A stretch of 64,000 nucleotides of DNA from Io17-Chloro-G2 sp963663135 (lineage in GTDB: Bacteria > Chloroflexota > Dehalococcoidia > Lucifugimonadales > UBA3495). This document shows positions 9,129 to 17,836 of the stretch, one piece after another; position 1 is the first letter of the stretch, and every line of letters begins with the position of its first letter. The stretch lies in contig CAXXRM010000005.1 in the NCBI GenBank assembly GCA_963663135.2, forward strand, positions 186,001-250,000, given 5' to 3'. A model generated the notes under the pieces. The model was not told where the DNA came from and did not search any database. It saw only the letters and a program-made list of their open reading frames with translations. The position numbers and the translations under genes were made by a program.

Positions 9129-10439
9129 TTAACCGGACTTGGCTTCCTCCGATAGCTTGGCGAAGATTTTTGGCGCTTGCCAGGCCATTGGGCTGTGGGC
9201 CCCCGTGGGTCCCATGACGGCGTCACCGGATTCGGCGTGAACCTGGCCCGACATGGGGATCATATCAGCCAACCGGGACATCCGGCCCGCCGTTCGAGGT
9301 TCGCGGGGGTCGTCGTCCTGGGCTACGTGAATGTACTTGTTCTTTTCGGGGTCCCGGAAAACGTTCATGGGCTCCCCACCGTCTTCGACAAGGGCCATTT
9401 GCTCTCGCAACAACCGCCGGTACAGGATGATTCCCTTGTCCGACTCACCCAGCTTCTCTTGAGTGCGGTCCGCCACGGGGCCCTGCGACACCCAGGCCAT
9501 AGTGTCCTGGCCGATCGTGAAGTTGACCGTGAAGCGACCGGTCTTTTCGTCTTTGTACGGGACCTCGTACATCGGGATTTCATCCTGGGGAGGCGCCTTG
9601 ACCCCGCTTCCATACGGCGGGTGGTAGGTGTTGTAGTTCACGTGCCATGTGTGGGTGTCGTCGATGGGAACCCGCATCTGGAAGCCGGGGCCCACCCGGA
9701 GGTAGTTGGGGAAGATGATGGGATGGCCAACCTGCCAGGCCGGGTCATCCCTGGTTCCGCCATGGTAAACCCGGCGCTTGATTATCCCGTGCTCGTACAC
9801 GTCGAAGCCGATCTCGCCGTGGCGGGGGATGTTCCGCTGCCAGGCCTCCGGGTGGCCCTCGCGTTCGAGTATGTAGGTGGACTGGTAGGAGTGCAGCCAC
9901 TCGGCGTGGGTGGGATCAAGGGAGTTCTCCATACACTGCATCCAGTTGCAGGGCAATACGGTGACGCCGATATCCCGCAGGACGTTGGTTTCAACAAACA
10001 CGTCCCAGCGGGGCAGCAGGGGCGCCGGGTCGGGCCCAAGGTAGGCCCAAATCAGCCCGCCCATTTCCTGCACCGGATAGGCCGTCACTCTCACCCGGTC
10101 CGGGAAGGTGCTCTCCGGCGACTCCGCCGGCATTTCCAGGCATCGCCCCTCTTCGTTCATCAGCCAGCCGTGGTAGGGGCACCGCAGCCCCGTTTCTTCG
10201 GGGATGCCGTAAAGCAAGTTGATGCGCCGGTGGGGGCAGGACTCGTCGATAAGACCCAGGGTGCCGCTGCGGTCTTTGTACAGCACCAGGTTCTCGCCCA
10301 AGATGCGCACCGACTTGGTGGCGGTATCCTTTAACTCTATTGAGCCTGCCACGGGATGCCAGTAGCGACGCATCAGATCGCCCATGGGTGTACCCGGACC
10401 GACTTGAGTCAACTTTTGGTTTACTTCAGCGGTTAGCAT
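9129..10439 (-). CDS. Rieske non-heme iron oxygenase, aromatic-ring-hydroxylating type
   Basis: 436 aa, ribosome site AGGAGG upstream of the ATG at 10439. The N-terminal Rieske domain has C68-P-H70 and C87-P-Y-H90, the ligands of the [2Fe-2S] cluster. The catalytic domain has ENSLDPTHAEWLH, in which D175, H178 and H183 match the bridging Asp and the two iron His. The overall look is of the phthalate/vanillate-type monooxygenase group, which hydroxylates or O-demethylates aromatics with electrons from a separate reductase. No reductase gene is adjacent. The C-terminus ends convergent with the Gfo/Idh gene. Confidence 0.92.
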   Translation of the reverse strand: MLTAEVNQKLTQVGPGTPMGDLMRRYWHPVAGSIELKDTATKSVRILGENLVLYKDRSGTLGLIDESCPHRRINLLYGIPEETGLRCPYHGWLMNEEGRCLEMPAESPESTFPDRVRVTAYPVQEMGGLIWAYLGPDPAPLLPRWDVFVETNVLRDIGVTVLPCNWMQCMENSLDPTHAEWLHSYQSTYILEREGHPEAWQRNIPRHGEIGFDVYEHGIIKRRVYHGGTRDDPAWQVGHPIIFPNYLRVGPGFQMRVPIDDTHTWHVNYNTYHPPYGSGVKAPPQDEIPMYEVPYKDEKTGRFTVNFTIGQDTMAWVSQGPVADRTQEKLGESDKGIILYRRLLREQMALVEDGGEPMNVFRDPEKNKYIHVAQDDDPREPRTAGRMSRLADMIPMSGQVHAESGDAVMGPTGAHSPMAWQAPKIFAKLSEEAKSG

Positions 10440-10786
10440 GCTTCCCTCCTAACCCACGGCTGCGACCGCTCGGCGCCCTTTTGCCTTCGGGTCCTGCCGG
10501 TTGGCCCCGGACGCTCCACGGAATTGCGGTACGGTCTTTGGTTGACCGGACTCCGGCTGGAATGCGCCCACAATGCCTGGGGATTTGTGGATTCATTGGG
10601 CGAGGTTTGCCAGGCCTGTTTCGACTCGCTGTTGGGACCGCCTCAGGCTCGTCAATTCCGCCCGTGGCGGTAGTATAACACAGCAACCGCGCCGGAAAAC
10701 GGCCGCGGCGACAACGTTTAGGGTGTCCGAATAGCCGTGAAATTTGTGGACCGCTTCAACGCGGCATTGGCGTGATGCGCGCCGGA
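10440..10786. other. Intergenic region
   Basis: 347 bases between the Rieske gene start and the ABC permease stop, both on the minus strand. No convincing gene, hairpin terminator or repeat seen; it should hold the Rieske promoter but no clear -35/-10 pair was found. Confidence 0.4.
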
Positions 10787-11587
10787 CTATTTCCTGGTGG
10801 CGCGGCCCTTGAGCGCCGCCAGCGCCAGCCCGATGCTGACGACGCCAACGCCGAGGATGGCCCCAAGTCCTTTCATCAAGACCAGGGGCTGCCAGCCTTC
10901 AGAGATCAGGGAACGCAGCGCCGCCAATAGGTAGGTGACCGGGTTATAGTCGACCGCGGCGCCAAGCCAGCCGGTCATGGCTTCTTGCGGTACGAACATA
11001 GTGGTCATAAACAAAAACGGGAAAAACAGCAGGAAGCTGATGTTTACTGCGGCGGGGTTGCCGGTCTTCAGGGCGATGGCATAGGGAAACCCGGTGAAAA
11101 TCAGCCCCCAAAGGCCGCTCAGCAACATGAACACCACGATTCCTGGAGGTCCGGTCTTGAAGCTGATGCCGACGATGAATCCCATGATGATTACCGGGAC
11201 CGTCAGAGCGATGACCAAAGCGAAGTCGGCAACCATGAGCCCCAACAACAGCGCCAGCCGGTTCACCGGTGTGATGACCAGGCGGTCGAAATAACCGCTT
11301 TGAATATCGGTGACCACGGTGATGGCCCGTGACACACCGGTTACGGCGAACAGGACCGCCACAGGGAGTTGGAACGCCAGGTAGTCCAGTCCGGGAATTC
11401 GCTCGGCAAAGTCCTTGAGGGCTCCTACGGTCACCACGAACATGAAAACAGGGATAACCAACGCTGGAACTGTTGCCTCCGGGTCCCGAAGCACCGACCG
11501 CAATGCCCGCCCGGCAACGCTGCCCGTGTCTCGAGCAAATCCGGCCTTCCGGGCCCGCGCGGCCGCAGTGATAGATACCGACGCCAT
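10787..11587 (-). CDS. ABC-2 type transporter permease (DrrB-like)
   Basis: 266 aa with about six hydrophobic membrane segments, beginning with a cytoplasmic N-terminus and the first segment VPALVIPVFMFVVTVGALKDF. A central run of segments (LALLLGLMVADFALVIALTVPVIIMGFIVGI and IVVFMLLSGLWGLIFTGFPYAIAL) and the MFVPQEAMTGWLGAAVDYNPVTYLLAALR stretch match the DrrB / ABC-2 permease family. These permeases pair with a DrrA-type ATPase to export lipids, drugs or polysaccharides. The ATPase gene lies 83 bp upstream on the same strand, so the two form an operon. Confidence 0.88.
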   Translation of the reverse strand: MASVSITAAARARKAGFARDTGSVAGRALRSVLRDPEATVPALVIPVFMFVVTVGALKDFAERIPGLDYLAFQLPVAVLFAVTGVSRAITVVTDIQSGYFDRLVITPVNRLALLLGLMVADFALVIALTVPVIIMGFIVGISFKTGPPGIVVFMLLSGLWGLIFTGFPYAIALKTGNPAAVNISFLLFFPFLFMTTMFVPQEAMTGWLGAAVDYNPVTYLLAALRSLISEGWQPLVLMKGLGAILGVGVVSIGLALAALKGRATRK

Positions 11588-11670
11588 TCTTTGCCGCCTC
11601 TTTACGTTGAGTTTGCATTGGAATTTGCCATGCTGGGTTTGCCGGGGAGAACAGGTCGCGAGCGGCCTGC

Positions 11671-12648
11671 TTAGTCTGATTCTTCGGCGCTGGCGGGGTC
11701 GCTGTCCCGCAGGCGGCCGCCGGTAACCTGCAGGAACACGTCATCCAGGGTTGGTGTGCGCAGCGTCAGTTCCTGTACGCTGATTCCCTGCTGGTCCAAC
11801 GCCAACGCAACCGTGCTGATTACGGCGGCCCCGTTGGCGACGCTGATAGTGAGCTCCTGCCCGTGACCGTCCACGTGGGACACTTGCGGGATTCGGTTCA
11901 GGGCCTCCATTGCCCCGCCGGTTTCGCCGTCAAGCTTGACCACGATCAGGTCGGAACCTCGGGCCCGCTTCAAGTCAGCCGGCGTCCCCTGGGCGGCCAG
12001 CTTCCCCCGGTCGATAATGCCGACCCGGTGGGCCAGGGCGTCGGCTTCTTCCAGGTACTGGGTGGTGAGGAATACCGTAACGCCCAGTTCGTGGTTGATC
12101 TTGCGCACCTCATCCCAGATGCGGGACCGGCTGATGGGGTCCAGACCGCTGGTTGGCTCATCCAGGAACAGCACCTGGGGACTGTGGATCAGGGCCGCCG
12201 CCAGGTCCAGACGACGCTTCATGCCGCCCGAGTAGGTCCCGACCATCCGGTCCATCGCCTCGCCGATGTCAACCAGGCTGGCAAGTTGTTCGATCCTGCG
12301 GTTCGCCTCCTTACCGGTTAGCCCGTAGAGTCTGCCTTGCAGCCGCAGCAACTCCCTCCCGGTCTGCTTGTTGTCGAGGGCCGCCTCTTGTAGCGCAGCT
12401 CCTATCTTGAGGCGCACCTCGTTGGGTTCGCGCAACACGTCGTGGCCGGCAACCCAAATCTCACCGGACGTGGGATACAGCAGAGTGATGAGCATGCGGA
12501 CGACGGTCGTTTTCCCAGCGCCGTTGGGTCCCAGGAACCCAAAAACCTCCCCTTCGTGAACGTCCAGGTCGATACCGTCGACGGCTCTTACCGGGCCGAA
12601 CTCGCGTACCAGCCCCCGGGTGTAAATGGCGTACTTATCGTTGGTCAT
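11671..12648 (-). CDS. ABC transporter ATP-binding protein (DrrA-like)
   Basis: 325 aa from the ATG at 12648 (MTNDKYAIYTRGLVREFG), preceded by TTGGAGAAT. An upstream in-frame start at 12762 would add 38 residues unlike the family. Walker A GPNGAGKTT, Q-loop region, signature YSGGMKRR, Walker B VLFLDEPT and a C-terminal DrrA-like extension (about residues 220-310, VKLDGETGGAMEALNRI...DDVFLQVTGG). It powers the ABC-2 permease encoded just downstream, probably as an exporter of a lipophilic compound. The substrate is unknown. Confidence 0.92.
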   Translation of the reverse strand: MTNDKYAIYTRGLVREFGPVRAVDGIDLDVHEGEVFGFLGPNGAGKTTVVRMLITLLYPTSGEIWVAGHDVLREPNEVRLKIGAALQEAALDNKQTGRELLRLQGRLYGLTGKEANRRIEQLASLVDIGEAMDRMVGTYSGGMKRRLDLAAALIHSPQVLFLDEPTSGLDPISRSRIWDEVRKINHELGVTVFLTTQYLEEADALAHRVGIIDRGKLAAQGTPADLKRARGSDLIVVKLDGETGGAMEALNRIPQVSHVDGHGQELTISVANGAAVISTVALALDQQGISVQELTLRTPTLDDVFLQVTGGRLRDSDPASAEESD

Positions 12649-12833
12649 ATTCTCCAACCAGAGGGAAAAGGGTGCTTGATTAACTACGGTCTGCGGGGAC
12701 CGTTGGATTGGGAACAGAGCGGCCGGTGCGCAGAGGGGCCGGCGAAGGCGGGAGCAAGGCAATAATCATCTCAACAGGTTCTTCGATTATATAAGGGTAT
12801 GGTGGATGGCGAAAGCAAGATTGGTCACCGGGG

Positions 12834-13195
12834 CAGGGCTGTCGCATTCTGAAATCGGAGGACTCGCTGAAGCCAATTACATCAAAGCGTTGGCGCTGCG
12901 GGATTCGCCGGGTCCATCCCCGGTCATTCTCGCCGCAGCGGGAATCCGGAGCCTTTGTTGTCCTTTAAGCACGCGCCGGTGCCCAGAGCATGGTTATGTG
13001 GCAAGGGGGAGGGGCGCGACTTGCCCACATCTGGCGTTTCCCCGTTACCATAAAGTTGTCGGCGCACAAAAGGGGCTCTGGATTCCCGCTGCGGCGAGAA
13101 TGAGGGGATGTGGGCACGGTGGGGTAGGATAGCATGCGATCAAATATTACATTGTATGCGAGATTCGCCCGTCACATTAGAATGCGATACCCCGG
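12834..13195. mobile_element. MITE-like repeat element (about 360 bp), degenerate copy
   Basis: Imperfect terminal inverted repeats: TCGCATTCT (12842-12850) with AGAATGCGA (13179-13187), extending to CAGGG at the left and CCCC at the right. Inside is an inverted pair of the 32-bp repeat that recurs across the window (12923-12953 forward, 13072-13103 reverse). The left arm matches 27612-27670 and the right arm (TGCGAGATTCGCCCGTCA) recurs at 27739-27756, so it shares a sequence family with the 27.6 kb copies. No coding capacity. No clear target duplication is left, suggesting an old insertion. Confidence 0.6.
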
Positions 13196-13237
13196 CCGCG
13201 ATCCCTTCAATAACTGGAACACCGGCCCCCACGGGAC

Positions 13238-13243
13238 TATAAT
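13238..13243 (+). promoter_or_regulatory. -10 box upstream of the luciferase-like gene
   Basis: A perfect TATAAT at 13238-13243. The -35 region 17 bp upstream (TGGAAC) is a poor match. The predicted transcript start near 13250 would give a leader of about 118 nt before the ATG at 13368. Confidence 0.4.
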
Positions 13244-13367
13244 CAAAGGGCGACATTGACTAATTAACAAGACTGGCCGCAATCCGAACCAGTGTTGCGG
13301 CAGTCAGTAAGGGCCTGCTGCTTCGGGGATGGACCCGAGCAGGCCACCAGGTAATGGAGGTTTCCCA

Positions 13368-14453
13368 ATGCACATCGGGTTGATGATGGAATGTGACTAC
13401 CGGAATGGCAGGTCACAAGAGGAGGCGTTTGAGGACGTCTTCGCCACGGCGGCCAGCGCCGAGGAGTTCGGATTTGACGGCGTCTGGCTTGCGGAGCGCC
13501 ACTTCGCTCCCCCGGGCGGGGTTAGGCCGGTGCCTTCGGTGGTGGCGTCACCGCTGATTATCGCTACTGCCATCGCTGCCAGGACCAGCCGCATCCGCGT
13601 GGGGACGGCCGTCCTAGTACTCCCGTTGGGTCACCCGGTCCGCATGGCTGAGGAAGTAGCCACCATCGATAATATTAGCTTGGGACGCCTGGACTTGGGG
13701 ATAGGCCGCAGCGGACTGCCCTGGTCCTATTCGGGGTACGATATTCCCTACTCGGAAAGCCGGGAGAGGTTCAGCGAGTTTTTCGACGTGATGCGGTTGG
13801 CCTGGACCCAGGAGCAGTTTTCCTACGAGGGTAGGTATTACAACTTCAAGGACGTGTGCCTGGTGCCGAAGCCGTTCCAAAAACCCCATCCGCCGCTGCG
13901 GTACGCCGCCACCAGCCGGGAGACCTACGCGGCCATGGGAACAATGGGGATGCCCATTTTCGTCGGCATCGGCCGGTCGACGATAGCAGACCTGGGCCTG
14001 GCTATATCCGAGTACCGGCAGGCATGGAAGGAAGCGGGGCATCCTGGTGAAGGCGACGTGATGCTGCGAATTGGGACCTACGTGGCCGAGGACATGGGCC
14101 GGGCCCTATCCGAACCCAAAGACAGCACCCTATTCTTCTACGACCGGATGGGCGGGGCTCCGGCTCAGACCGCCCAGGCCTGGGTCGATGAAACGAGCGC
14201 CGCCCAATCTGCGGTTCCGGTAGGCGGGGACTACGAGATGCTGCTACGGGAGAGGGTGGCCTACGGCACACCGGACGTTGTCACCCACCGCCTGCAAGAG
14301 ATTATCGACGAACTGGGCCTGTCCGGGGTGATCATGATTCCCAACGTGGGCGGCCAGGTCCCGAAGGAACAGTTGAGCACGTCCATCCGCTTGTTCGGGG
14401 AAGAAGTCGCGCCCCGCTTGACCACCGGCGCGGCATTGCCCGGAGCGGTGTAA
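13368..14453 (+). CDS. LLM-class flavin-dependent oxidoreductase (bacterial luciferase-like)
   Basis: 361 aa from the ATG at 13368, which follows AATGGAGG at 7-nt spacing; the in-frame start at 13329 is too far upstream of this site. HIGLMMECDYRNG..., FGFDGVWLAERHFAPPGG, RIRVGTAVLVLPLGHPVRMAEEVATIDNISLGRLDLGIGRSG are hallmark blocks of the luciferase-like monooxygenase TIM barrel. Members use FMN (with a separate reductase) or F420. Substrate unknown. It is convergent with the AbiJ-like gene at 14638 and is the last ordinary metabolic gene before the candidate defence island. Confidence 0.9.
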   Translation: MHIGLMMECDYRNGRSQEEAFEDVFATAASAEEFGFDGVWLAERHFAPPGGVRPVPSVVASPLIIATAIAARTSRIRVGTAVLVLPLGHPVRMAEEVATIDNISLGRLDLGIGRSGLPWSYSGYDIPYSESRERFSEFFDVMRLAWTQEQFSYEGRYYNFKDVCLVPKPFQKPHPPLRYAATSRETYAAMGTMGMPIFVGIGRSTIADLGLAISEYRQAWKEAGHPGEGDVMLRIGTYVAEDMGRALSEPKDSTLFFYDRMGGAPAQTAQAWVDETSAAQSAVPVGGDYEMLLRERVAYGTPDVVTHRLQEIIDELGLSGVIMIPNVGGQVPKEQLSTSIRLFGEEVAPRLTTGAALPGAV

Positions 14454-14637
14454 CCGACCGGGGCGCATTCGCGGGCGATAACCTTCTCTATTTTCGCCTA
14501 GATCGGTAGGCCGCTCCTTCCGATGCCTTCAATTCTCGCAAGATAGGGTTGTGCTCCGGCGATACGCGATTTGCTCTCGGGTTGCCCCTGACGGCCTCTT
14601 TCGCTGCGAGTGTCACTTTGCCACCTTGGTATGAACG

Positions 14638-15477
14638 TCAAGCCTTGGTCGTGCCGCGAACGTAGTTAATGAAAGCACTACAAGCCACCAGCATGAATTT
14701 CGCTTCTTCGAACGTTGCCGTTCGGCTATCGTCCATGAGAGCGTGCCGGATTCCACCTGCATCGGAGGTATAACCGTACAGTTTGCTGAATGCTTCTCTC
14801 AAAGCCGGGTGCACCGAAAGCCGGGTTTCAAGTTCTGGGAGCAGTTGTCCGAGCGTTCCTTTTTCTCTACCCAGAGTGGATCTGACTTCGCTTTCAACCG
14901 CTGAGATGGACTTCTTAATTGAGTTCCGATAATCAGGGCTCTGGGGGTCAGAAAGATATTGGAGAGCTTGTTCCAATTGGAACGAAACAGCTCTACTATC
15001 TCCGGACAAAGCAATCTCTATTTCACCAAGTTCCAATTTGTCAGTGATTGGAGCGATGTGCTCACCCACGAACCGGTAGGCTGACACTTCCCTTTCCAAG
15101 TGAGAATTAACAAGAGAACGGAACTTCTCTGCCCTCCATGCAATGGGGTCGGCTATCACGATGAACTCGATAACGTCATAGACATCGAACCATGGCCCCT
15201 TGAAAAACAGCGCCTTTAAACGCTCAAGAAGATTTCCCGAGTATCTCGGATCAAAGTTGTCAAGCGTTAACTTGAAGAAATTCGACCACAAATTGGCGTA
15301 CGTGACGTCGCGGATGTCTAGCGACAATGCAATTGGCATTGACGGTGAGAATCTTGACGGCTCTATAAGATACTCATACAGTGCATTCCATAACGTATTG
15401 CGTAAATCGTTATCCATCGATTCAAACTGGACTGCATCTTTGACGGGCCTGTAGCCGTAACGGTGTGAAAATCTCAT
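14638..15477 (-). CDS. AbiJ N-terminal-domain-4-like / HEPN-like abortive-infection family protein
   Basis: 279 aa. The start MRFSHRYGYRPVKDAVQFESMDNDLRNTLWNALYEYL matches the pattern of AbiJ_NTD4-type proteins, small regulators or toxins common in phage-defence islands. The C-terminal part has GGIRHALMDD (R244-H245) followed by EEAKFMLVACSAFINYVRG, like the HEPN-related C-terminal domain often fused to it. Family members are proposed to trigger growth arrest or RNA cleavage on infection; nothing here proves it. The gene is visibly richer in A+T than its neighbours and starts 90 bp from the divergent methyltransferase-nuclease gene, pointing to joint transfer. The family call is by motif memory only. 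Confidence 0.65.
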   Translation of the reverse strand: MRFSHRYGYRPVKDAVQFESMDNDLRNTLWNALYEYLIEPSRFSPSMPIALSLDIRDVTYANLWSNFFKLTLDNFDPRYSGNLLERLKALFFKGPWFDVYDVIEFIVIADPIAWRAEKFRSLVNSHLEREVSAYRFVGEHIAPITDKLELGEIEIALSGDSRAVSFQLEQALQYLSDPQSPDYRNSIKKSISAVESEVRSTLGREKGTLGQLLPELETRLSVHPALREAFSKLYGYTSDAGGIRHALMDDSRTATFEEAKFMLVACSAFINYVRGTTKA

Positions 15478-15567
15478 TGCGCCTCTGATCGGTATATTAA
15501 GAGCATTCGACTAAACTAGAGTACAGTTACGTTCTTGATACATCAACGGCGTACTCTTGGTGACCTG

Positions 15568-17400
15568 ATGCGAAACGCCCTCTACTACGGCGACAACCTG
15601 CAAGTGTTGCGAGAGCACATGCCCGACGAGTCGGTGGACTTGGTCTACCTGGATCCGCCCTTCAACTCCAATGCCTCTTACAACGTGCTGTTCAAGGAGC
15701 GCACCGGCGAAGAGTCACCGGCGCAGATCAAGGCGTTCACCGACACTTGGGAGTGGACGCAGGAAACCGAATGGACCTTTGGGACCGACATCATTCAAAA
15801 CCCCAAGGTCCCGTCGGCAGTCAAGGAAATGATAGGCGCATTCCGGCAATTCATCGGCCAGAACGCAATGATGGCCTACCTGGTTATGATGGCTCCCCGA
15901 CTCGTAGAACTGCATCGGGTGCTGAAACCTACTGGCAGTCTATACCTGCATTGTGACCCTACGGCCAGCCATTATTTGAAGATTTTGTTGGACACGATCT
16001 TCGGGAACAAGGGATTTAGAAACGAGATTGTATGGAGACGCACGAATGCCCATAACAATACTCGGTACTACGGGCGTATACACGATACGATTTTCTTTTA
16101 TGCGAAGTCAGACAAATACCACTTCAATTGCCCGGTCAGGCCATATAACAAAGCATATATCACAAGCATGTTTCGGCACCATGATTCTCAGGGGGTTTAT
16201 CGACACGCTGATCCCACTGCGCCGGAAACACGGTTAGGGGAATCTGGGGAACCTTGGCAAGGTTACAATCCGACGAGGGCAGGTCGACATTGGGCAATTC
16301 CAGCGTATCTCCGGGAAGGCTTAGAGCGTAGGGGAGAATCCCTAGACAATCTTAGCTCTCAAGAAAAGTTGGACCTCGCAGCAAAGCACAACCTGATTTA
16401 TTTTCCTGACCGTTCTGGAGGACAACCCCAAATCAAGCGCTACCTTTCAGATAGAGAGGGGACACCTTTACAAGACATCTGGGCTTATCAGCCCTACACA
16501 GAAGGGAGGTTGTGGGAAAGTAAAGAGGCAATCGACGAAGATGTGAAATGGCTCCAAAGCGGAGAGCGACTCAGTTACGCAACCCAAAAACCCGAGGGGT
16601 TAATTGAACGAATCATCAATGCTTCGTCCAACGAAGAGGACGTGGTGTTGGACCCGTTCTGCGGCTGTGGCACCGCCGTGGCCGCGGCGCAGAAACTAAA
16701 TCGTCAGTGGATTGGCGTCGACGTTACTCATTTGGCGGTGGCGCTGATGAAAAGCCGCCTTAAGACCGCGTTCGACTTGGACCCTGTCAAAGACTATGAC
16801 GTTGTCGGCGAGCCGCAAGACGAGGGCGGCGCCAAGGCTTTATGGGAGCAGGACCCTTACCAGTTCCAGTATTGGGCGGTCTCCCTGTTAGAGGCGCAGC
16901 CGCAGCAGGAGCAAAAAAAAGGAGCGGACGGAGGAATTGACGGCCTGATTTATTTCCTCGACGGATCGAAACGGACACCACGGAAGATTGTGATTCAGGT
17001 CAAGGGCGGCCATGTCTCCGCCCCGCAGGTCCGCGACTTGAAGGGAGTGGTGGAGCGGGAAAAGGCGGCGATGGGGCTGTTCATTACGTTGCAACCGCCA
17101 ACAGCGCCCATGAGTTCCGAAGCGGCCAGCGGCGGCTTCTATCACTCAGACCTCTGGCAGCGGGACTTTCCCAAGATTCAACTACGCACCGTTTCAGAGA
17201 TGCTGGAGGGTAAAGGCTTTGAGTTGCCGAACCGCCCTGCATCCTATCAGCCCGCCCAGCGGGTGCGCCGTCCCGAGGGACAGCAGGCGCCGAATGGAAG
17301 GCTTGAAAAACGTTTGACATTCGCGGCGTCTCTTCTTCCGCTGCGCCGGCGTCGAATCGTGGGTAGGGAACAGTTCCTGCCCGTCACGCTTACCTTCTGA
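15568..17400 (+). CDS. DNA methyltransferase (beta-class N4/N6) fused to Mrr-type restriction endonuclease domain
   Basis: 610 aa from the ATG at 15568 (MRNALYYGDNLQVLREHMPDESVDLVYLDPPF); a TTG 33 bp upstream is an alternative and neither has a strong ribosome site. Motif IV DPPF (residues 29-32) comes before motif I DPFCGCGTAVAAA (from residue 362), the beta-class order, with a target-recognition region of about 300 residues between them that is A+T-rich. The C-terminal domain has GADGGID (D454/D458) and IQVKGG (Q477-V-K479), the D...QxK nuclease core of Mrr-like enzymes. One chain could therefore both modify and cleave DNA. It is divergent from the AbiJ-like gene. Confidence 0.85.
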   Translation: MRNALYYGDNLQVLREHMPDESVDLVYLDPPFNSNASYNVLFKERTGEESPAQIKAFTDTWEWTQETEWTFGTDIIQNPKVPSAVKEMIGAFRQFIGQNAMMAYLVMMAPRLVELHRVLKPTGSLYLHCDPTASHYLKILLDTIFGNKGFRNEIVWRRTNAHNNTRYYGRIHDTIFFYAKSDKYHFNCPVRPYNKAYITSMFRHHDSQGVYRHADPTAPETRLGESGEPWQGYNPTRAGRHWAIPAYLREGLERRGESLDNLSSQEKLDLAAKHNLIYFPDRSGGQPQIKRYLSDREGTPLQDIWAYQPYTEGRLWESKEAIDEDVKWLQSGERLSYATQKPEGLIERIINASSNEEDVVLDPFCGCGTAVAAAQKLNRQWIGVDVTHLAVALMKSRLKTAFDLDPVKDYDVVGEPQDEGGAKALWEQDPYQFQYWAVSLLEAQPQQEQKKGADGGIDGLIYFLDGSKRTPRKIVIQVKGGHVSAPQVRDLKGVVEREKAAMGLFITLQPPTAPMSSEAASGGFYHSDLWQRDFPKIQLRTVSEMLEGKGFELPNRPASYQPAQRVRRPEGQQAPNGRLEKRLTFAASLLPLRRRRIVGREQFLPVTLTF

Positions 17401-17446
17401 TTGTTCCCTAGGGTTTCGCCCTGTGCTGATGGCCTAAGCCGCCAGC

Positions 17447-17814
17447 CAGGGTCATTCGATTGTCATTAAATCACCCCGTCACTGTTGCCACACCGGGAAT
17501 CCAGCGCCCCCCAGCCCCCCCGTCATTCTCGCCGCAGCGGGAATCCAGAGCCCTGCCTATGCGTCAACACGGTTGAGGCAGTGGACACGCGACAAGGTGC
17601 CTGGGGTGATGCCGGATAGCGTCCTGCATCCCATGCCAAGGCTGATGTGGGAATGGGTTCTGGATTCCCGCTGCGGCGAGAATGACGAGGGTGGGGGCGG
17701 CGAGAATGACGAAGGTGGGGGCGGCGAGAATTACCATGGCCCCGCCTAGGCCACACATGAGGATGAAAATGGCCTATTTACATAGCAATGACGGGGGACA
17801 ATCGAAAGGCCCTG
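17447..17814. mobile_element. MITE-like element, copy 1, with perfect 10-bp target duplication
   Basis: 368 bp. Ends are CAGGGTCATTCGATTGTC (17447-17464) and GACAATCGAAAGGCCCTG (17797-17814), 18-bp inverted repeats with two mismatches. AGCCGCCAGC flanks both sides exactly (17437-17446 and 17815-17824), a target-site duplication. Inside are two forward copies of the 32-bp repeat (17478-17509 degenerate, 17522-17553), an inverted copy (17655-17686) and two 24-bp tandem units derived from it (17687-17710, 17711-17734). No gene inside. It ends 22 bp from the cbiH stop. Confidence 0.85.
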
Positions 17815-17836
17815 AGCCGCCAGCCTGATTGCTTGC

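Noticed and set aside
9177..10334. 385-aa plus-strand ORF
   Set aside because: Antisense shadow of the Rieske oxygenase gene, whose cluster and iron-site motifs are clear on the minus strand.
15478..15567. Clear divergent promoters for the AbiJ-like and methyltransferase genes
   Set aside because: Only weak matches (TTGATG...TACTCT on the minus strand) were seen, so no promoter is claimed.
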